Source: Nitzschia sp. pyKryTriq1
Lineage: Eukaryota > Bacillariophyta > Bacillariophyceae > Bacillariales > Bacillariaceae
Length of the DNA: 64,000 bases
NCBI GenBank assembly: GCA_956465555.1
Contig: OY101118.1
Location: forward strand, 1,612,001-1,676,000
Direction: 5' to 3'
Shown here: positions 53,294-64,000 of the stretch, one piece after another
Layout: every line of letters begins with the position of its first letter
How positions within the stretch are numbered: position 1 is the first letter of the stretch
Notes under the pieces: generated by a model
Told to the model about the DNA's origin: nothing
Seen by the model: only the letters and a program-made list of their open reading frames with translations
The model's database searches: none
Made by a program: the position numbers and the translations under genes

Positions 53294-56200
53294 ATGGCGT
53301 CCGCAGACTCTGAAGGAACCCTAAATTCAACCGAGCCCGCCATCTTGTGTTCTGTGCTCAATGTAGTTATTGATCATTCTATGGAAGATCCAACTCCCAT
53401 GGAGCCGCCGGAGTATCAGAAACAAAAGGAAGCAGGCAAAGCCAGCCCCATCAAGGTGCCTGTAATTCGTATCTTTGGCCCTTTGGTGCGCGATCCGGGT
53501 CGGGGTCCGTTGCAGTCCGCTTGTCTTCACGTGCATGGAGCTTTTCCTTACTTGCTGGCTCGACCACTAGTCGCAGGTCCCGATGGATCCATCAGACGAG
53601 CTTCACCAGCGGAGGGGCAAGTCAATTGGGACGATCCTCTGTCGGTGGAACAGGTTGTGAATTCTCTTGCGATGATACTAGAGGATGCCATCCAGTCCTT
53701 GGACGTGGAACGACGGCAAAAGCAAGATCGAGGAGCGGCGTCTACTCACGAGCAACCACAATTAGTTGTTCCAGTTATTCGAAAGGTTAGTGTAGTGCAG
53801 GGGCGTGGCTTTTATACATTTTGCCCTGGTTCCGTAGCTCCTTTCTTGCGAGTGGAATACTACGACCCTAAATTGAGATGGAAAGTGAAGATGATGTTGG
53901 AACGTGGACTCCAGGTACCATTGTCGTATTATCCCGATCCTGGACAATACGATCGCAGCGATGAAGAGAATGACGATGTGCTCAGATTTAATTGCTACGA
54001 GGCTCATATTCCCTATACCATGCAATTTTTCAAAGATTTCAATTTGGCAGGGATGTCGTATGTACATGTCCAACAAGGAAAAATACGTCCCTCTTTGCGA
54101 GAATCCTGCTTTGCCAAGTACCGTGCGGCACCCTTCGAGAAATCCAAAGATGCTCCCGCAGTCTTTCTTCGGTCAAACACACCTCCAGAATATATTTGGC
54201 CAGTACCCGATTCTTCCATCCAAAAAGTTCAAAGTCAACAAGATGGCAGTGACTATTTTTTCGATCCTGCGTTTCCTCCACCCGCAAAAAGCACCATTGC
54301 AGATGTCGAAATCGATTGTACCGTTCATGATTTAAGAAATATTGACATGGTTCTCAAGACACTGCCGTCAGACCTAGACGAGCGCGACAAAATTCAATGG
54401 CGGGCCGTCCCCAGTCTGCAAGAAATCTGGCGCCAAGAACGCCGAAGGATGGCGAAACTTTTGACACCTGAACAAGATTTTTTGACTCCTTGTCCTTCTG
54501 CTGCTACTGCGGCTGTCGGCACAGAAGGGTTTCCCAATCAAAGAAAGGCTCCACCGCCTTTCACGCTCAATGTAAAACAAGGAGCAGAACGATCAGGAGC
54601 GAGATTGGCGGTGAAAGGAATGAAGTCGTTGGTGAAACTCACTCATGGGTTAGATGAAGACTTTGAACGCTCTCTGAAACAGATTGTGAAACGCCATCTT
54701 AAAGCCATCGAACAGACAGATCAGAATCTCATGCATCCCCAAGCACCCTCGCCTTCGTTTGCGACCCCTGGTGCAGCTTGGCGTAAGCATGGACATGTAC
54801 CAAAGTTGACGCCTAACATGGACGAAGCTATTCGAGCTCTTGATTCTCTGGCGAATACGGGGACAACCACCCCAAAGACACCTTCACTCGGTGATGCTGT
54901 CAACGCACTAGAATCGCTCCAGGGGGGCTCCGCAGTAGGTGATGACAGTCCTGCGACGCCGCGCCCCATGGATATCCCACAGACTTTCGTTGGCGAGAGC
55001 GTCGGCGAAAGCGTTGATGTGGAAGATACAAGGGCAGCTCTATTCTTGACTAGTAGTCAACAATCCCAGGCCACCGCCGGACTCTCATATCCCTCGTCTC
55101 AAGAAATCCACCAAGATAGTGAGCCCTTAACCCTTATGGATCCAGCCGTTCTAAGCCAAAGGATTGATCGAGGGGACACTATATTCCAGGACGCATCAGC
55201 TGGGCGAGAGAATATGGAGGACTACATTGATGCTGATACGCTGCTCCCGTACGAGACTTTGGATTTTGGAGATGATAGATGTAGGGTGCAGTTTACTGTG
55301 GATACAGATCCTTCGGCAACAGTTCGAATATGTGGGAATCTGTACTTGATGTGTCGTCGAGACGGCCATAATCACCAGGACGAAAGCGAACGAGCTCGTC
55401 CTGGCTACTACAAGACTGTTACGACTGGTACATTTGTTGATGGGATACGGGATACCTCCCATGCTGAGTACGAAGACGACGAAGTGGACAAGGAAAAATT
55501 TGAGGAAGCTTTGTCCATTATGGCCACTCAAATCCCGGGAACTGAGACCGGAGTCGATTCACCAGACCACACAGCTCAAGATGGCTATATCCGCATGCAA
55601 GGACTACACAACCAGGAAAGATCCCAAGAGAAAACTATGTTTTCAGGTATGGATACGATTCTTCGTGGTGGTGAACCTACTCGTAGGACCGACCCAGAGG
55701 ACACGGGCAATAGCACAGACGGTAGTCATCAAGTGGATGAAGGGAATACAGCGATACCGAGTATGGGTTGCAAGGTACTCGTACGTCACGCGCATGCCTC
55801 TCTTCCGGTATCGAAAATTCGACCTCCAGAAACATATCCTGCATATGTTACTCTGACTCTCCAAGCCCCTAGAAGATCTGCCTTGTACCCCTCGGCAAAT
55901 GGCCGCCTCCATACTACGAGCAGCGAAATTGGCGGAACACCAAATTGGCTGACTCACGCTTCTAGGTACTCGAGCAGGAGAACATCTTTCTTGAATCTGC
56001 ATCTGGAGGAAAACGCTTACCTTCAACCTGTCCAACCTCCGCCGACCCGAAGGAGGGTCCAGGCATGGTGCAGGAAGAGAGGGTTTGATGCTCCAAGCCG
56101 TGAGACAAAGCGAAGGAAGGAAGTCCCTGACCGCAGTGCAGCAAGAGCTCCGATTTTAGAGATCGACAGCAGCTCAAGAAAGACTATCGCCATGTTACAA

Positions 56201-59200
56201 GGAGACTCGATAGACTCATCAAACAGAAGGAAATCAAATTTTTCAGGTCAAGGGGTGGAGGAAGTTTTGTGGCAGTCGTCACAACCATCGCAATTGAGCA
56301 TGTCTCAGCAGTCACAAAAGAGTGAGTCTGAATCACCCAAAACCAACTCGCAACAACCCGACTCATCCTCTATGAGTAGCGGTAAAATAGAAAGCTCGCA
56401 ATGCGGGGTCTCTGGAAGCATCACCCAGACACCTGACGATGCCTTAGAGGGCATCGGGGCTCAGGGCGGAAAAATCCATGTACAGGGCGGAGGTACCTTG
56501 AAGGCTAAAACACGTTCCTCGCCAGACACAAAGTCTGAAACCATTCATAATGAAGCCAATCGTGACAACACTTGTACGGACTTCATACCGTCACCGATAT
56601 CCTTCATGTCGATTGAAATCCACGTGCAATGTAGAACAGGCGCGTCAAGACTTGACTCCAAAAAGATCTCGATGGCACCAGACTCGAGCAAAGACAAAAT
56701 ATTTGCAATTGTGTATGTTTATGGGATAGATCCAGGTGGCGGGGAGAGCTTGAAAGTGCTCGAGCGCTGCTGCCTCTTTGTTCGCTTCCATCAAGAGAAA
56801 ATGGAAAAGCAAGTGATTGCCAAGGCGATGGAAAGCAGCATGCCACGATCGAACATGGGAATAAGAGCTCCCCTGCAAGTGGAATGCCTGGACAGTGAAA
56901 AGCGGTTGTTGATGCGCCTATCGTCTCTCGTGACAGCAAAAGATCCGGATATGCTGTTGAGCTGGGACACGCAGAGCGCTGGCTTAGGTTACATCATCGA
57001 ACGAGCTCTTGTATTGGGTCGTGATACTCATCCACCAGATCAAGGGCCAGATGTCACATCCATCGACAAGCCAGCCATCGACATGGTAAGACTGCTCGGT
57101 AGAACTCCTTTTGACGATTCGAGAGGGTCATTTCCTGGCAAGTCTGCGAGTAACAACACGGCAGAATTAGCATTGGTCCCCCCAGTTGGAAATAGCGAGG
57201 AGAGAAAGTGGAAGGGCAGTGGTCTTGGCAGCGAATGGGATGAGGCAGTGGGGGCCGGTGCCGCAGCGGCGTCGATTGTAAGTATTTTTGGGTCGAATGG
57301 CCTGCGTGCTGACGATCTTTTGACTCAACCGTCGAAAACGTCCGATGTTAGGTCGGGCGGCTTGTTTTTGCTGGATGGAAAATCGTCGCCGAGGAAGTCA
57401 AACATCCGAACTATTCGTACTTGCCTGCTGTCACAGCAGCCGTTCTCAACAAGCGGATACCATATCACGATGATTTACTTCTGACTCAATGGTATGCTTC
57501 CGGTGCTGAAAGATGGCGCGTGCTGAATCACCGTCTCAACCAGGCAACCACTACGCTACTTTTATTTGACGCGCTTGACATCATTGGTCGGGCAGGGGAA
57601 GCTGCTCGGTTGAGCGGAGTAGAATTTTCGCAAAGCTTTCCGGGTATCCGTGGCAGTCAGTACAAGGTTGAAGGTGTCCTCCTTCGGGCTTTACAGAGTC
57701 TTCGATCTGACGAGCGGGGATCCAAGAGAGGAAAGAAGAGCTCTGTAACACCTTCCAAGGGCACCTTCTCACGGCTTCAGCCAGAGCCACATCAATCACC
57801 CGAGTCGTCAGAGGATATCAAATCAATGACACAGAGCCCATGGAAAGTCCGCCGAGGAATCAACGAGAACACGTCAAGTTCTGAGGCTCGTCACTATTTT
57901 TTCTTCTCTCCCTCTTTGGAGGATACCAACAAACAAGAAGCTCTTGAAGTACAGGCACTTACTCTCGAACCCCAGTCTGGTCACTACATAGACCCCGTCG
58001 TTGTTTGCGACTTCACTGCCTTGTATCCTTCGCTTGTCATCGCGTACAACCTTTGTTATTCGACCTGTGCTGGAAAAATTGAGTATCATAGCACCAGGCG
58101 CGAGATGCAAATCGAAGGCCGAACGAAAGGCCGGCTTGGCCCATTTACTTACCCCGAGCGGAGGACAGCCACAGTGCTGAGCCAACACTTCAAATCCCTC
58201 CTGCAGGAACCCAACTCTTCGATCGACAGCGCGACCAAGCGAAAAAACACGGACAGGGGATATATCTCACCGACTGGAACAATCTATGTTGCCGAGGATG
58301 TTCTGAAGGGAGTTTTGCCACAGGTGCTGGACGAGATTCTGACGACAAGGTACGACCATGTTGCCTTCGGTGACCTATACTGACCCCTCCCCCTCACACC
58401 CAAATAATTGATGACAGAGCCATGCTTAAAAGGGCGGCGAAGGAATACAAGAAGCATGTAAAGGATCTATCGCCGGCCATTCTGCGCCAGCTAGAAGCTC
58501 GGCAGCTTGCTTTGAAATATGTCGCAAATGTTACTTATGGTAAGCAACCTCTTCGAAACCACAGAGAGGGAGAAGATGACCATGGTAGTCACTCATTATG
58601 TTGCCTAATTGCTTGTCTCAGGTTACACTTCCGCTACCTTCAGCGGTCGATGCGCAATGCCTTTGTTAGCGGACACAATTGTTGAATGCGGGAGAAAAAC
58701 CCTTCGAAAAGCTATCGACACGGCCAATAGATGGGGTATGGAGGATAAATGGAAAGGCGCGAGAGTTATTTATGGCGACACGGACTCTCTCTTTGTACGA
58801 TTGCCAGGACGTTCCTACAGAGAGGCATTCGACTTTGGTGAAGAGTTGTGTCGAGCTGTGACACAGGATAACCCTCCCCCGATCCAACTGAAATTAGAAA
58901 AGGTGTACCTGGGATCAATTATGCAAACCATGAAAAGATATTGCGGTATGAAGTTCGAGTCCAGAAATCAGAAAAAGCCTACGTTCGAAGCAAAAGGCCT
59001 GGAGACAGTACGAAGGGATCAGTGCGCCCTGACGCAGAAAGTACTCAGAAATGCATTGATTGCGCTGTTTAAGGATGGGATTGAAGGTGTCAGGGGGTAT
59101 CTTCAGAGGCAATGGTCACTCATCGAGGCTGGGCATATCCCTGTTGCAGATTTCATACTGACGGGCAGAGTTCGCAGCAAATATCGTGGGGGCCGAGAAG

Positions 59201-60040
59201 GTCCCGTTCAAGCTGTACTTGCGAAGAGGATTGGAGAGGCCGATCCTGGGAGAATAATTCGGAGCAAGGAGCGGCTCCCATATGTCATTGTGGCGACTCC
59301 GGGGATCACATTCCGTCTGAAGGATTGTGTGTTGACCCCTCTGGAGCTACTTGAACGATGGGATGCTTATACCATCCATTCTGCATACTACATCGAAAGG
59401 GTACGTTGTCAAATCTGAGTCCTTTCGTGCCTCGGGTATTCCATCGCATCTGATAATTCGCCCGTGTTCCTTGACTATGTAGCACGTTAATGCGTCTCTT
59501 CAGAGATGTCTGGGTCTTGCCCCCCATTATGTCGATGTTAATGCATGGTACCAAGCATGTCCAAAGCCGAGGCGTAGAATTCATTTTTGGCCTGTCCGAT
59601 CACGAAGTCGAGCGATGATAACGACCTACTTCGGAAGCGATGTTTGCTCGTTGTGCCGCCGGAAATGCCAAGCGAATGGTAGAGCTCTGGTGGTGATCTG
59701 TAGCGAGTGTCGAAGCGACAAAGCACAGTCTTCTCAAATTGCGTTGTCGCGTCTCAGCCAGGTACAAGTCACGGCGAAACAACTAGCAAAAGAGTGTTCA
59801 CGCTGCAATGGATGCTTCGAGGATGCAGACAGCTTCGCTAGTCTCGTGACACCTGACAACTCTGAAAGCCAAAAACAGAAAAGAATGGGCTTGATCAGCG
59901 GTAACCAGGGTGGTGAATGTTTACGTCTTCCTTTGGCAAACTGCGTCTGCATTGACTGTCCCACCACCTTCAAACGCCATCACTTGCGAGAACAATTAAT
60001 TGAAACCACAGCCACCTGTGAGGTGCTCGAGATTCTCTGA
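53294..60040 (+). CDS. REV3: DNA polymerase zeta catalytic subunit REV3
   Basis: REV3 performs translesion synthesis with REV7 and POLD accessory subunits. Five exons, 53294-57277, 57352-58349, 58418-58539, 58622-59400 and 59483-60040, join in frame to about 2,146 residues. The N-terminal domain has PVIRIFGPL..GACLHVHGAFPYL-like sequence and YVHVQQGKIRPSL. A long low-complexity insert (about residues 420-1090) follows. The exonuclease-like region begins near 1100 (MSIEIHVQC). Polymerase motifs are DFTALYPSLVIAYN (A), ALKYVANVTYGYTSATFSGR (B, across a splice) and YGDTDSLFVRL (C), all complete. The C-terminus carries CSLCRRKC..CSEC (zinc site) and CSRCNGC..CVCIDCP (Fe-S site that binds POLD2/3). 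The convergent neighbour is the TALE gene. Confidence 0.95.
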
Positions 60041-60485
60041 TTCTGACGAGGATTTACATTGCCAGGCTCACGGGATAAATTCCCAGCCACTCTACTAGAG
60101 GACCGGTACCACCATACAAAAAGCGCCACCGTTTTAAAAAGAAAATTCTACTCTTAGAGTTACAGTCCGTTTTTTAAAAAAGAAACATTTTACTCCAGAG
60201 CTACAGTAAAAACACAAATTTGGGGCGAATTCCATGGGAAATATGCAATCCAAGGTGGTATTTCTCGAAAGAAACGCCACGACGGGCGGGTGAATGCGAG
60301 TGGTGTGTCATCGTCTGCGACTCTTGAGTCACAAGGTTGAGATGATACCACGGGCAAGTAGCAAGGCGATCGCGAAGATACGCTAGCAGCTAGCCGTTTA
60401 AAATGCAGTGTAGCGCTTGTATGAAAGAAGGGACAGGTGTCCCAACAAATGAAAATGAAGCCAGATGCCAACCAAAACTGCAGGC
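60041..60485. repeat. Convergent gap with an imperfect 40-bp tandem repeat
   Basis: Two units at about 60131-60168 and 60169-60209 each read CCGTTTT, an A-rich tract, TTTTACTC or TTCTACTC, and GAGCTACAGT or GAGTTACAGT. They sit between the REV3 and TALE stop codons. The rest is probably 3' UTR. Confidence 0.65.
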
Positions 60486-61367
60486 TCAATTAGCATAACC
60501 GAAAAGCGTGGTAGCTTCCTCCAAGGTAGGCAGACTGTCGCAATACACATCGTTTGCTTCCTGACATGCGTCCTTCCAGGTTTCCAAGCTGATTCTTCGG
60601 AACTTCCTTCTTGGAGTACTGGGGATCGGGTCTTCACTCCTGGTCGGGATCAAGCGCTTTTTGATTGGGGTGGAAGGTGGGCTAACTTGGCTCGAATGTT
60701 GACCAGATGTTTGTTCAACACAGAAGGATGGAAGCGAGGAGGACTCGCCCTCAGCCTTGGTAAAAGATTCCATGGAGTAGTCCTCAGAATTCTCGACCAT
60801 TGTATCTCCTCCCTCAGAAGTAGTCACAGAGCCAGAACTGGAGCCCTCGCTGACAAGTTGTGGCGAATGAGAGCTGTCCCTCCTTGAAAGGGCCTTAGAG
60901 ATATCTGATCCCATGAACGAGCTTTGGCTCACCGTTCGGGGAAGATCAAATTGAACAGGACCTGGAGTGCCCAAGTTGAGAGTAGGCTTGTACGAAGCGT
61001 CCGGAGAGACGGGGTTGGCCTGTACGGCACTAACAGCAGCTGCCACGGCTGCGGCATGCACCGAAGCGACAGCTGCAGCGGCATGGGCCTGTTGCTGGAT
61101 ACGTGCCTCCACTCGTGGCTTCCAGTATCGCTTGCGGTTGTTCACAAACCAATTGGTGAGCTGCTTCAGCTCGATGCCAGTATCAACCATGATCTGGGTC
61201 TTCTCTTGCTCTGTCGGATACGGATGGGCGATGTGGTCGGGAGACATCATCCACGCTTTCAAATACTCGACCGTTTCGGAAGGAAGGCTCGACGTCTTTC
61301 GGTTTCCTTTTCCAGACTTTCCCTTGGATGGGCTCATGGAGTCAACATCGTTCATTTCAGAGATCAT
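60486..61367 (-). CDS. TALE-class homeodomain transcription factor
   Basis: This is an intronless 293-residue protein from ATG 61367. The homeodomain at about residues 26-87 is of the three-amino-acid-loop-extension class: SETVEYLKAWMMSPDHIAHPYPTEQEK supplies helix 1 and the extended loop with P-Y-P, and LKQLTNWFVNNRKRYWKP is helix 3, with W-F-x-N-x-R. An Ala/His-rich stretch (about 93-120) follows, then a Ser-rich acidic tail with a basic KKRLIPTR patch. No KNOX or BELL domain is visible in this length. TALE proteins often form heterodimers that control mating or life-cycle state, but that is family knowledge only. Confidence 0.9.
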   Translation of the reverse strand: MISEMNDVDSMSPSKGKSGKGNRKTSSLPSETVEYLKAWMMSPDHIAHPYPTEQEKTQIMVDTGIELKQLTNWFVNNRKRYWKPRVEARIQQQAHAAAAVASVHAAAVAAAVSAVQANPVSPDASYKPTLNLGTPGPVQFDLPRTVSQSSFMGSDISKALSRRDSSHSPQLVSEGSSSGSVTTSEGGDTMVENSEDYSMESFTKAEGESSSLPSFCVEQTSGQHSSQVSPPSTPIKKRLIPTRSEDPIPSTPRRKFRRISLETWKDACQEANDVYCDSLPTLEEATTLFGYAN

Positions 61368-62554
61368 GGCTACAATTGATAGTTGATATTGTCTTCTTTT
61401 GTGACAAAAGGGGTTAACTCGGAATTTTGTGCGCCTGGTTGATGGGTAAAAGAATCAAAAGTGCAAAGGAAATCGTCAGCTACACACACTCGACACAGAA
61501 ATCCCGCCTTTTTCACAGAGAAGACGCGAAAATAGGGGAATTTGCATCTTGGAAGACATCACCCAACTGGCAACAACTGATGGGACGACAAAACCATTGG
61601 TGGAAAAACGCTGACCAGTTCACTGCGACACAAGACCCTTAAGTAGTAGGGCTTACTCAGCTGTTGACGAAGACCACGTTGCCAAAATTATAATAATTGA
61701 CGAAGGGTGGCCAGCTGCCTCCAAGATAAAAAATCGAAACGTCACTGCCACATCGTCGATTCAACGCACTGCAGAATGCTATTGGCCCCTTCTCTCTTGA
61801 TGGCTGACGTGTTGACCGTAGCAGTACCGGCACAGTACCTGGTACGGGTACGATTACGCGGACGAAGTTGATGTCTGGAAAATGTCGAAAGATCCATCCA
61901 CCCATCACCCAGCCATCACACGAACGCGTACCAGTAGACAAGTGCGACAGCAGCTTTTCTCTCCTTCGCCGCGACGACCACGGGCTACCGGTACCAGTGC
62001 CTGTACTGTACTCATACCGGTACAATCGACTGGCGACTGGCGTCCCCTGTGATGGCTACCGTTACATAACCCTGAAAAATCTACCGAAGTCGTACTTTTC
62101 TACCAGATGCGGATTTCCCGTATGTAGAAATAGGTCTACGGTGACTGAAGAAAGTAGATTTCGGACGGTAGCTGAAAAATAAATCTACCGCCGCGTCGCT
62201 CGTTTCGTCGCCTTTTGCGACGTTTTATTCTACCCGACAAAGAACAGACGTTGCACGATAACAACACGCACGTTCACAACCCCTCAAAACGTTCACGCAC
62301 TACTGTGTAGTTGAAAAAAATTCTACTGTACCGTACTGTCTGTGCGCCGCAAATCGACCTCCGCGTCGCTCGTTTTCATCGCATTTTTCGACAAAACAAT
62401 TCACACCAACGCAATAACAATAATGCTCGTCATGATAAAGGACGACGGTAACAGCAGCAGCAGCAGCACGTGAGAATCTTCATACGGCGGCCCCACGAAT
62501 TTTATTCCATGCCAAGCTTCTTCTCGAGGAACAGCAAATGGCACCCAAAGAAAC

Positions 62555-63040
62555 ATAAAAGAAAGCACCGCGCATTCCTGTTGCTGTCAAATCAGCAGAA
62601 GCAGCACAACGAGAGAGCAGAGGAAATGACACAGCGCAACCACCTCCAGAAGCCGCACTGGTGGTGAAGAATAATGAGGATGATATTGACGACGACAATG
62701 ATGAGGATGACAACGAAGAAGAAATCATTCTGCCCGATCCGAGTCCAGGCATTGCAGCTACTCCAGGAGAAGCATTCCTCAAAAGGAAAAATCTCTCATC
62801 ATCGTCAGAGGAAGAATACTGCTAGCTTTCAACAGGGGGAAGAAGAACAATACCAGCAGCAAAACGAAAGAAGCCTCATCCATCATTGAGCAGCTAGTAC
62901 CGCCGGAGGGAATACCTACCACTGCTGACCGAATACGAGATCAAGCAAGCAAATGGCAGAGGAAGATGCCTATCAAAAAGAAGAAGCCCGTCGTCTCAAG
63001 CAGGATAAACAAGCCACATAGTAGTAGTACTGTGTAGTGC
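62555..63040 (+). other. Possible degenerate coding segment, unrecognised
   Basis: Two frames that are not the same read as biased, protein-like sequence: an acidic part (PPPEAALVVKNNEDDIDDD, IILPDPSPGIAATPGEAFL) and then IIEQLVPPEGIPTTADRI..ASKWQRKM, ending in a basic run. Neither begins with a usable ATG. It may be an old gene remnant or exons of an unseen gene. I do not recognise the family. Confidence 0.25.
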
Positions 63041-63093
63041 CATCAGCGACCAAGCTAGCGACTCTCTAGAATTATTTTTAGTCAGTACTTGTA

Positions 63094-63150
63094 ATATCGT
63101 AAAGCAGCCACAGAGTGTAGTAGTACTAGTACTTCGCTGCTTTACGATAT
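63094..63150. repeat. Short inverted repeat, related to the 29.3-kb foldback element
   Basis: Arms 63094-63108 and 63136-63150 (ATATCGTAAAGCAGC and its complement) are perfect over 15 nt. The core word GCTGCTTTAC is shared with the arms near 29350. Confidence 0.8.
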
Positions 63151-63401
63151 AGTACTTAGTACTACTAGAGTGACAGTAGTTACTAAATTACCTCAGCTCT
63201 CTACTCTACTACTAGCTAGTAGCTCTAGCTAGAGTAGAGACGAGTACAAGTACAAGTAGTTGTACAAGTACTGCTACGAGATGCATCATAATACTAGCTA
63301 CTGTTGTGTTTCGCGACTTGTTGACACCGCGTGCCTACTTTGTTTTTTCTATACAAACCGAGGACTGTTCACCATCTTCTACCACACAACAACAATGAAC
63401 C

Positions 63402-63772
63402 TACAATCCACCATGCACAGCACACTCTACCTAAACATACTTAGACGATTCTTAACGTCAATCGATTAATTTGGTGATTGTGATCCATTGCCGGACAGGT
63501 AGATACTACAACACGTGTTATCACATGGGCAGATGTGGATGTGCACGTTGTGTCGCGTTGTGTCGCGTTGGAAATAGTGCGTGTTCCGACCGTGTTCCGG
63601 AGATAATTTTTCACTACGGTGTTATCCAGCGAATCGTACAACACGAGAAAACGCGCCATGGCCCGCAAGGTCTTGGCTAACATGGTTGAAAGCACTCTTG
63701 GGGTGAATTTGCGCGCAGGAGCTCGAAGCTCCATACCCCGTGTAAGCTCTTCACGCCGCGCTATGTACCCCT
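63402..63772. mobile_element. Second copy of the 20.7-kb MITE, inverted, one end missing
   Basis: Read backwards, this stretch matches the interior and left end of the element at 20681-21129: the terminal repeat at 63733-63772 (complement GGGGTACATAGCGCGGCG..GGGGTATGG) and interior words such as ACTATTTCCAACGC and TACCTAAACATACTTAG. The other terminal repeat is not found near 63400. Confidence 0.8.
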
Positions 63773-64000
63773 GACAGGTACTTGTACTGGTACGAGTACA
63801 AAAAATCAAAATCATGGAGCTATGTAGCTATTCATTCGTACTGTACTACCGGTACTGTAGCAAGCAGGCGCAGCGCGAGCGCGAAGATCCAAGTCGCAAT
63901 AAGATCCAAACTCCAAACAACGCCGAACACCAAACGGCCCACAATACAAAAGGCACATACTACTGCACTTACTTGATACACACCCAATACCTGTACCGAT

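Larger units (their letters stand above)
61368..64000. other. Gene-poor, repeat-rich end of the window
   Basis: No gene could be supported. Contents: GTAC/ACCGGTAC clusters (61835-62030, 63235-63290, 63780-63860), two diverged copies of a piece with the words CCGCGTCGCTCGTTT (near 62190 and 62360), a frame of about 90 codons without ATG at about 62555-62824 rich in Asp/Glu (DDIDDDNDEDDNEEE), a further stretch to about 63030 with SIIEQLVPPEGIPTTADRIRDQASKWQRK, a (TAG)n tract near 63020 and 63120, and the second MITE copy. Confidence 0.5.

Noticed and set aside
60190-60489. 99-codon minus frame below the TALE gene
   Set aside because: Sits in the 3' UTR of the homeobox gene with no known features.
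1-64000. tRNA, rRNA or CRISPR features
   Set aside because: I found no cloverleaf, rRNA-like stretch or spaced repeat array by eye; a tRNAscan run would be decisive.

Overview
This is eukaryotic nuclear DNA, most likely from a stramenopile and probably a pennate diatom. The evidence is short GT-AG introns (66-156 nt), tightly packed genes on both strands, N-terminal targeting peptides, glycine- and acid-rich protein tails, a selenoprotein, a type III pantothenate kinase, DUF6817 and GH72 proteins, and Ty1/copia debris. The species cannot be named from sequence alone. About 24 protein genes can be supported. Where introns occur I derived exon joins from GT..AG sites and from conserved protein motifs that read through the joins; none has been checked against RNA.

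Left part (1-24 kb): a GH72 glucanosyltransferase cut by the window edge, an acidic-tailed membrane protein, methylthioribose-1-phosphate isomerase (divergent from a type II membrane glycosyltransferase), a copia fossil, a FAD-dependent GlpA-type oxidoreductase, an unrecognised protein, the cohesin loader SCC2 (5 exons), a type III pantothenate kinase fused to two Tudor-like modules (4 exons), a transposon-rich gap at 19-21.5 kb, the RNA polymerase III factor BRF1, and a secreted DUF6817 protein.

Middle part (24-49 kb): a mitochondrial enoyl-CoA hydratase/isomerase, a heat-shock factor, the ribosome-biogenesis kinase RIO1, UPF2 of nonsense-mediated decay, a cysteine-synthase-like enzyme, two paralogous RanBP2-zinc-finger/glycine-zipper proteins, a 2OG-Fe(II) oxygenase, a peroxiredoxin-like selenoprotein with an in-frame TGA, and three related voltage-gated ion channels (36.9-38.5, 45.9-47.6 and 47.6-49.3 kb).

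Right part (49-64 kb): an ABCG half-transporter, DNA polymerase zeta REV3 (5 exons), a TALE homeobox protein, then a repeat-rich gene-poor end.

Genes often lie head to head (intergenic 280-630 bp) or tail to tail (58-370 bp). Intergenic DNA carries clusters of GTAC/GGTACC palindromes, MITE-like inverted-repeat elements and short duplications. The most notable items are the selenoprotein with a UxxC active site, the three-member channel cluster with a non-canonical pore, and the pantothenate kinase-Tudor fusion.
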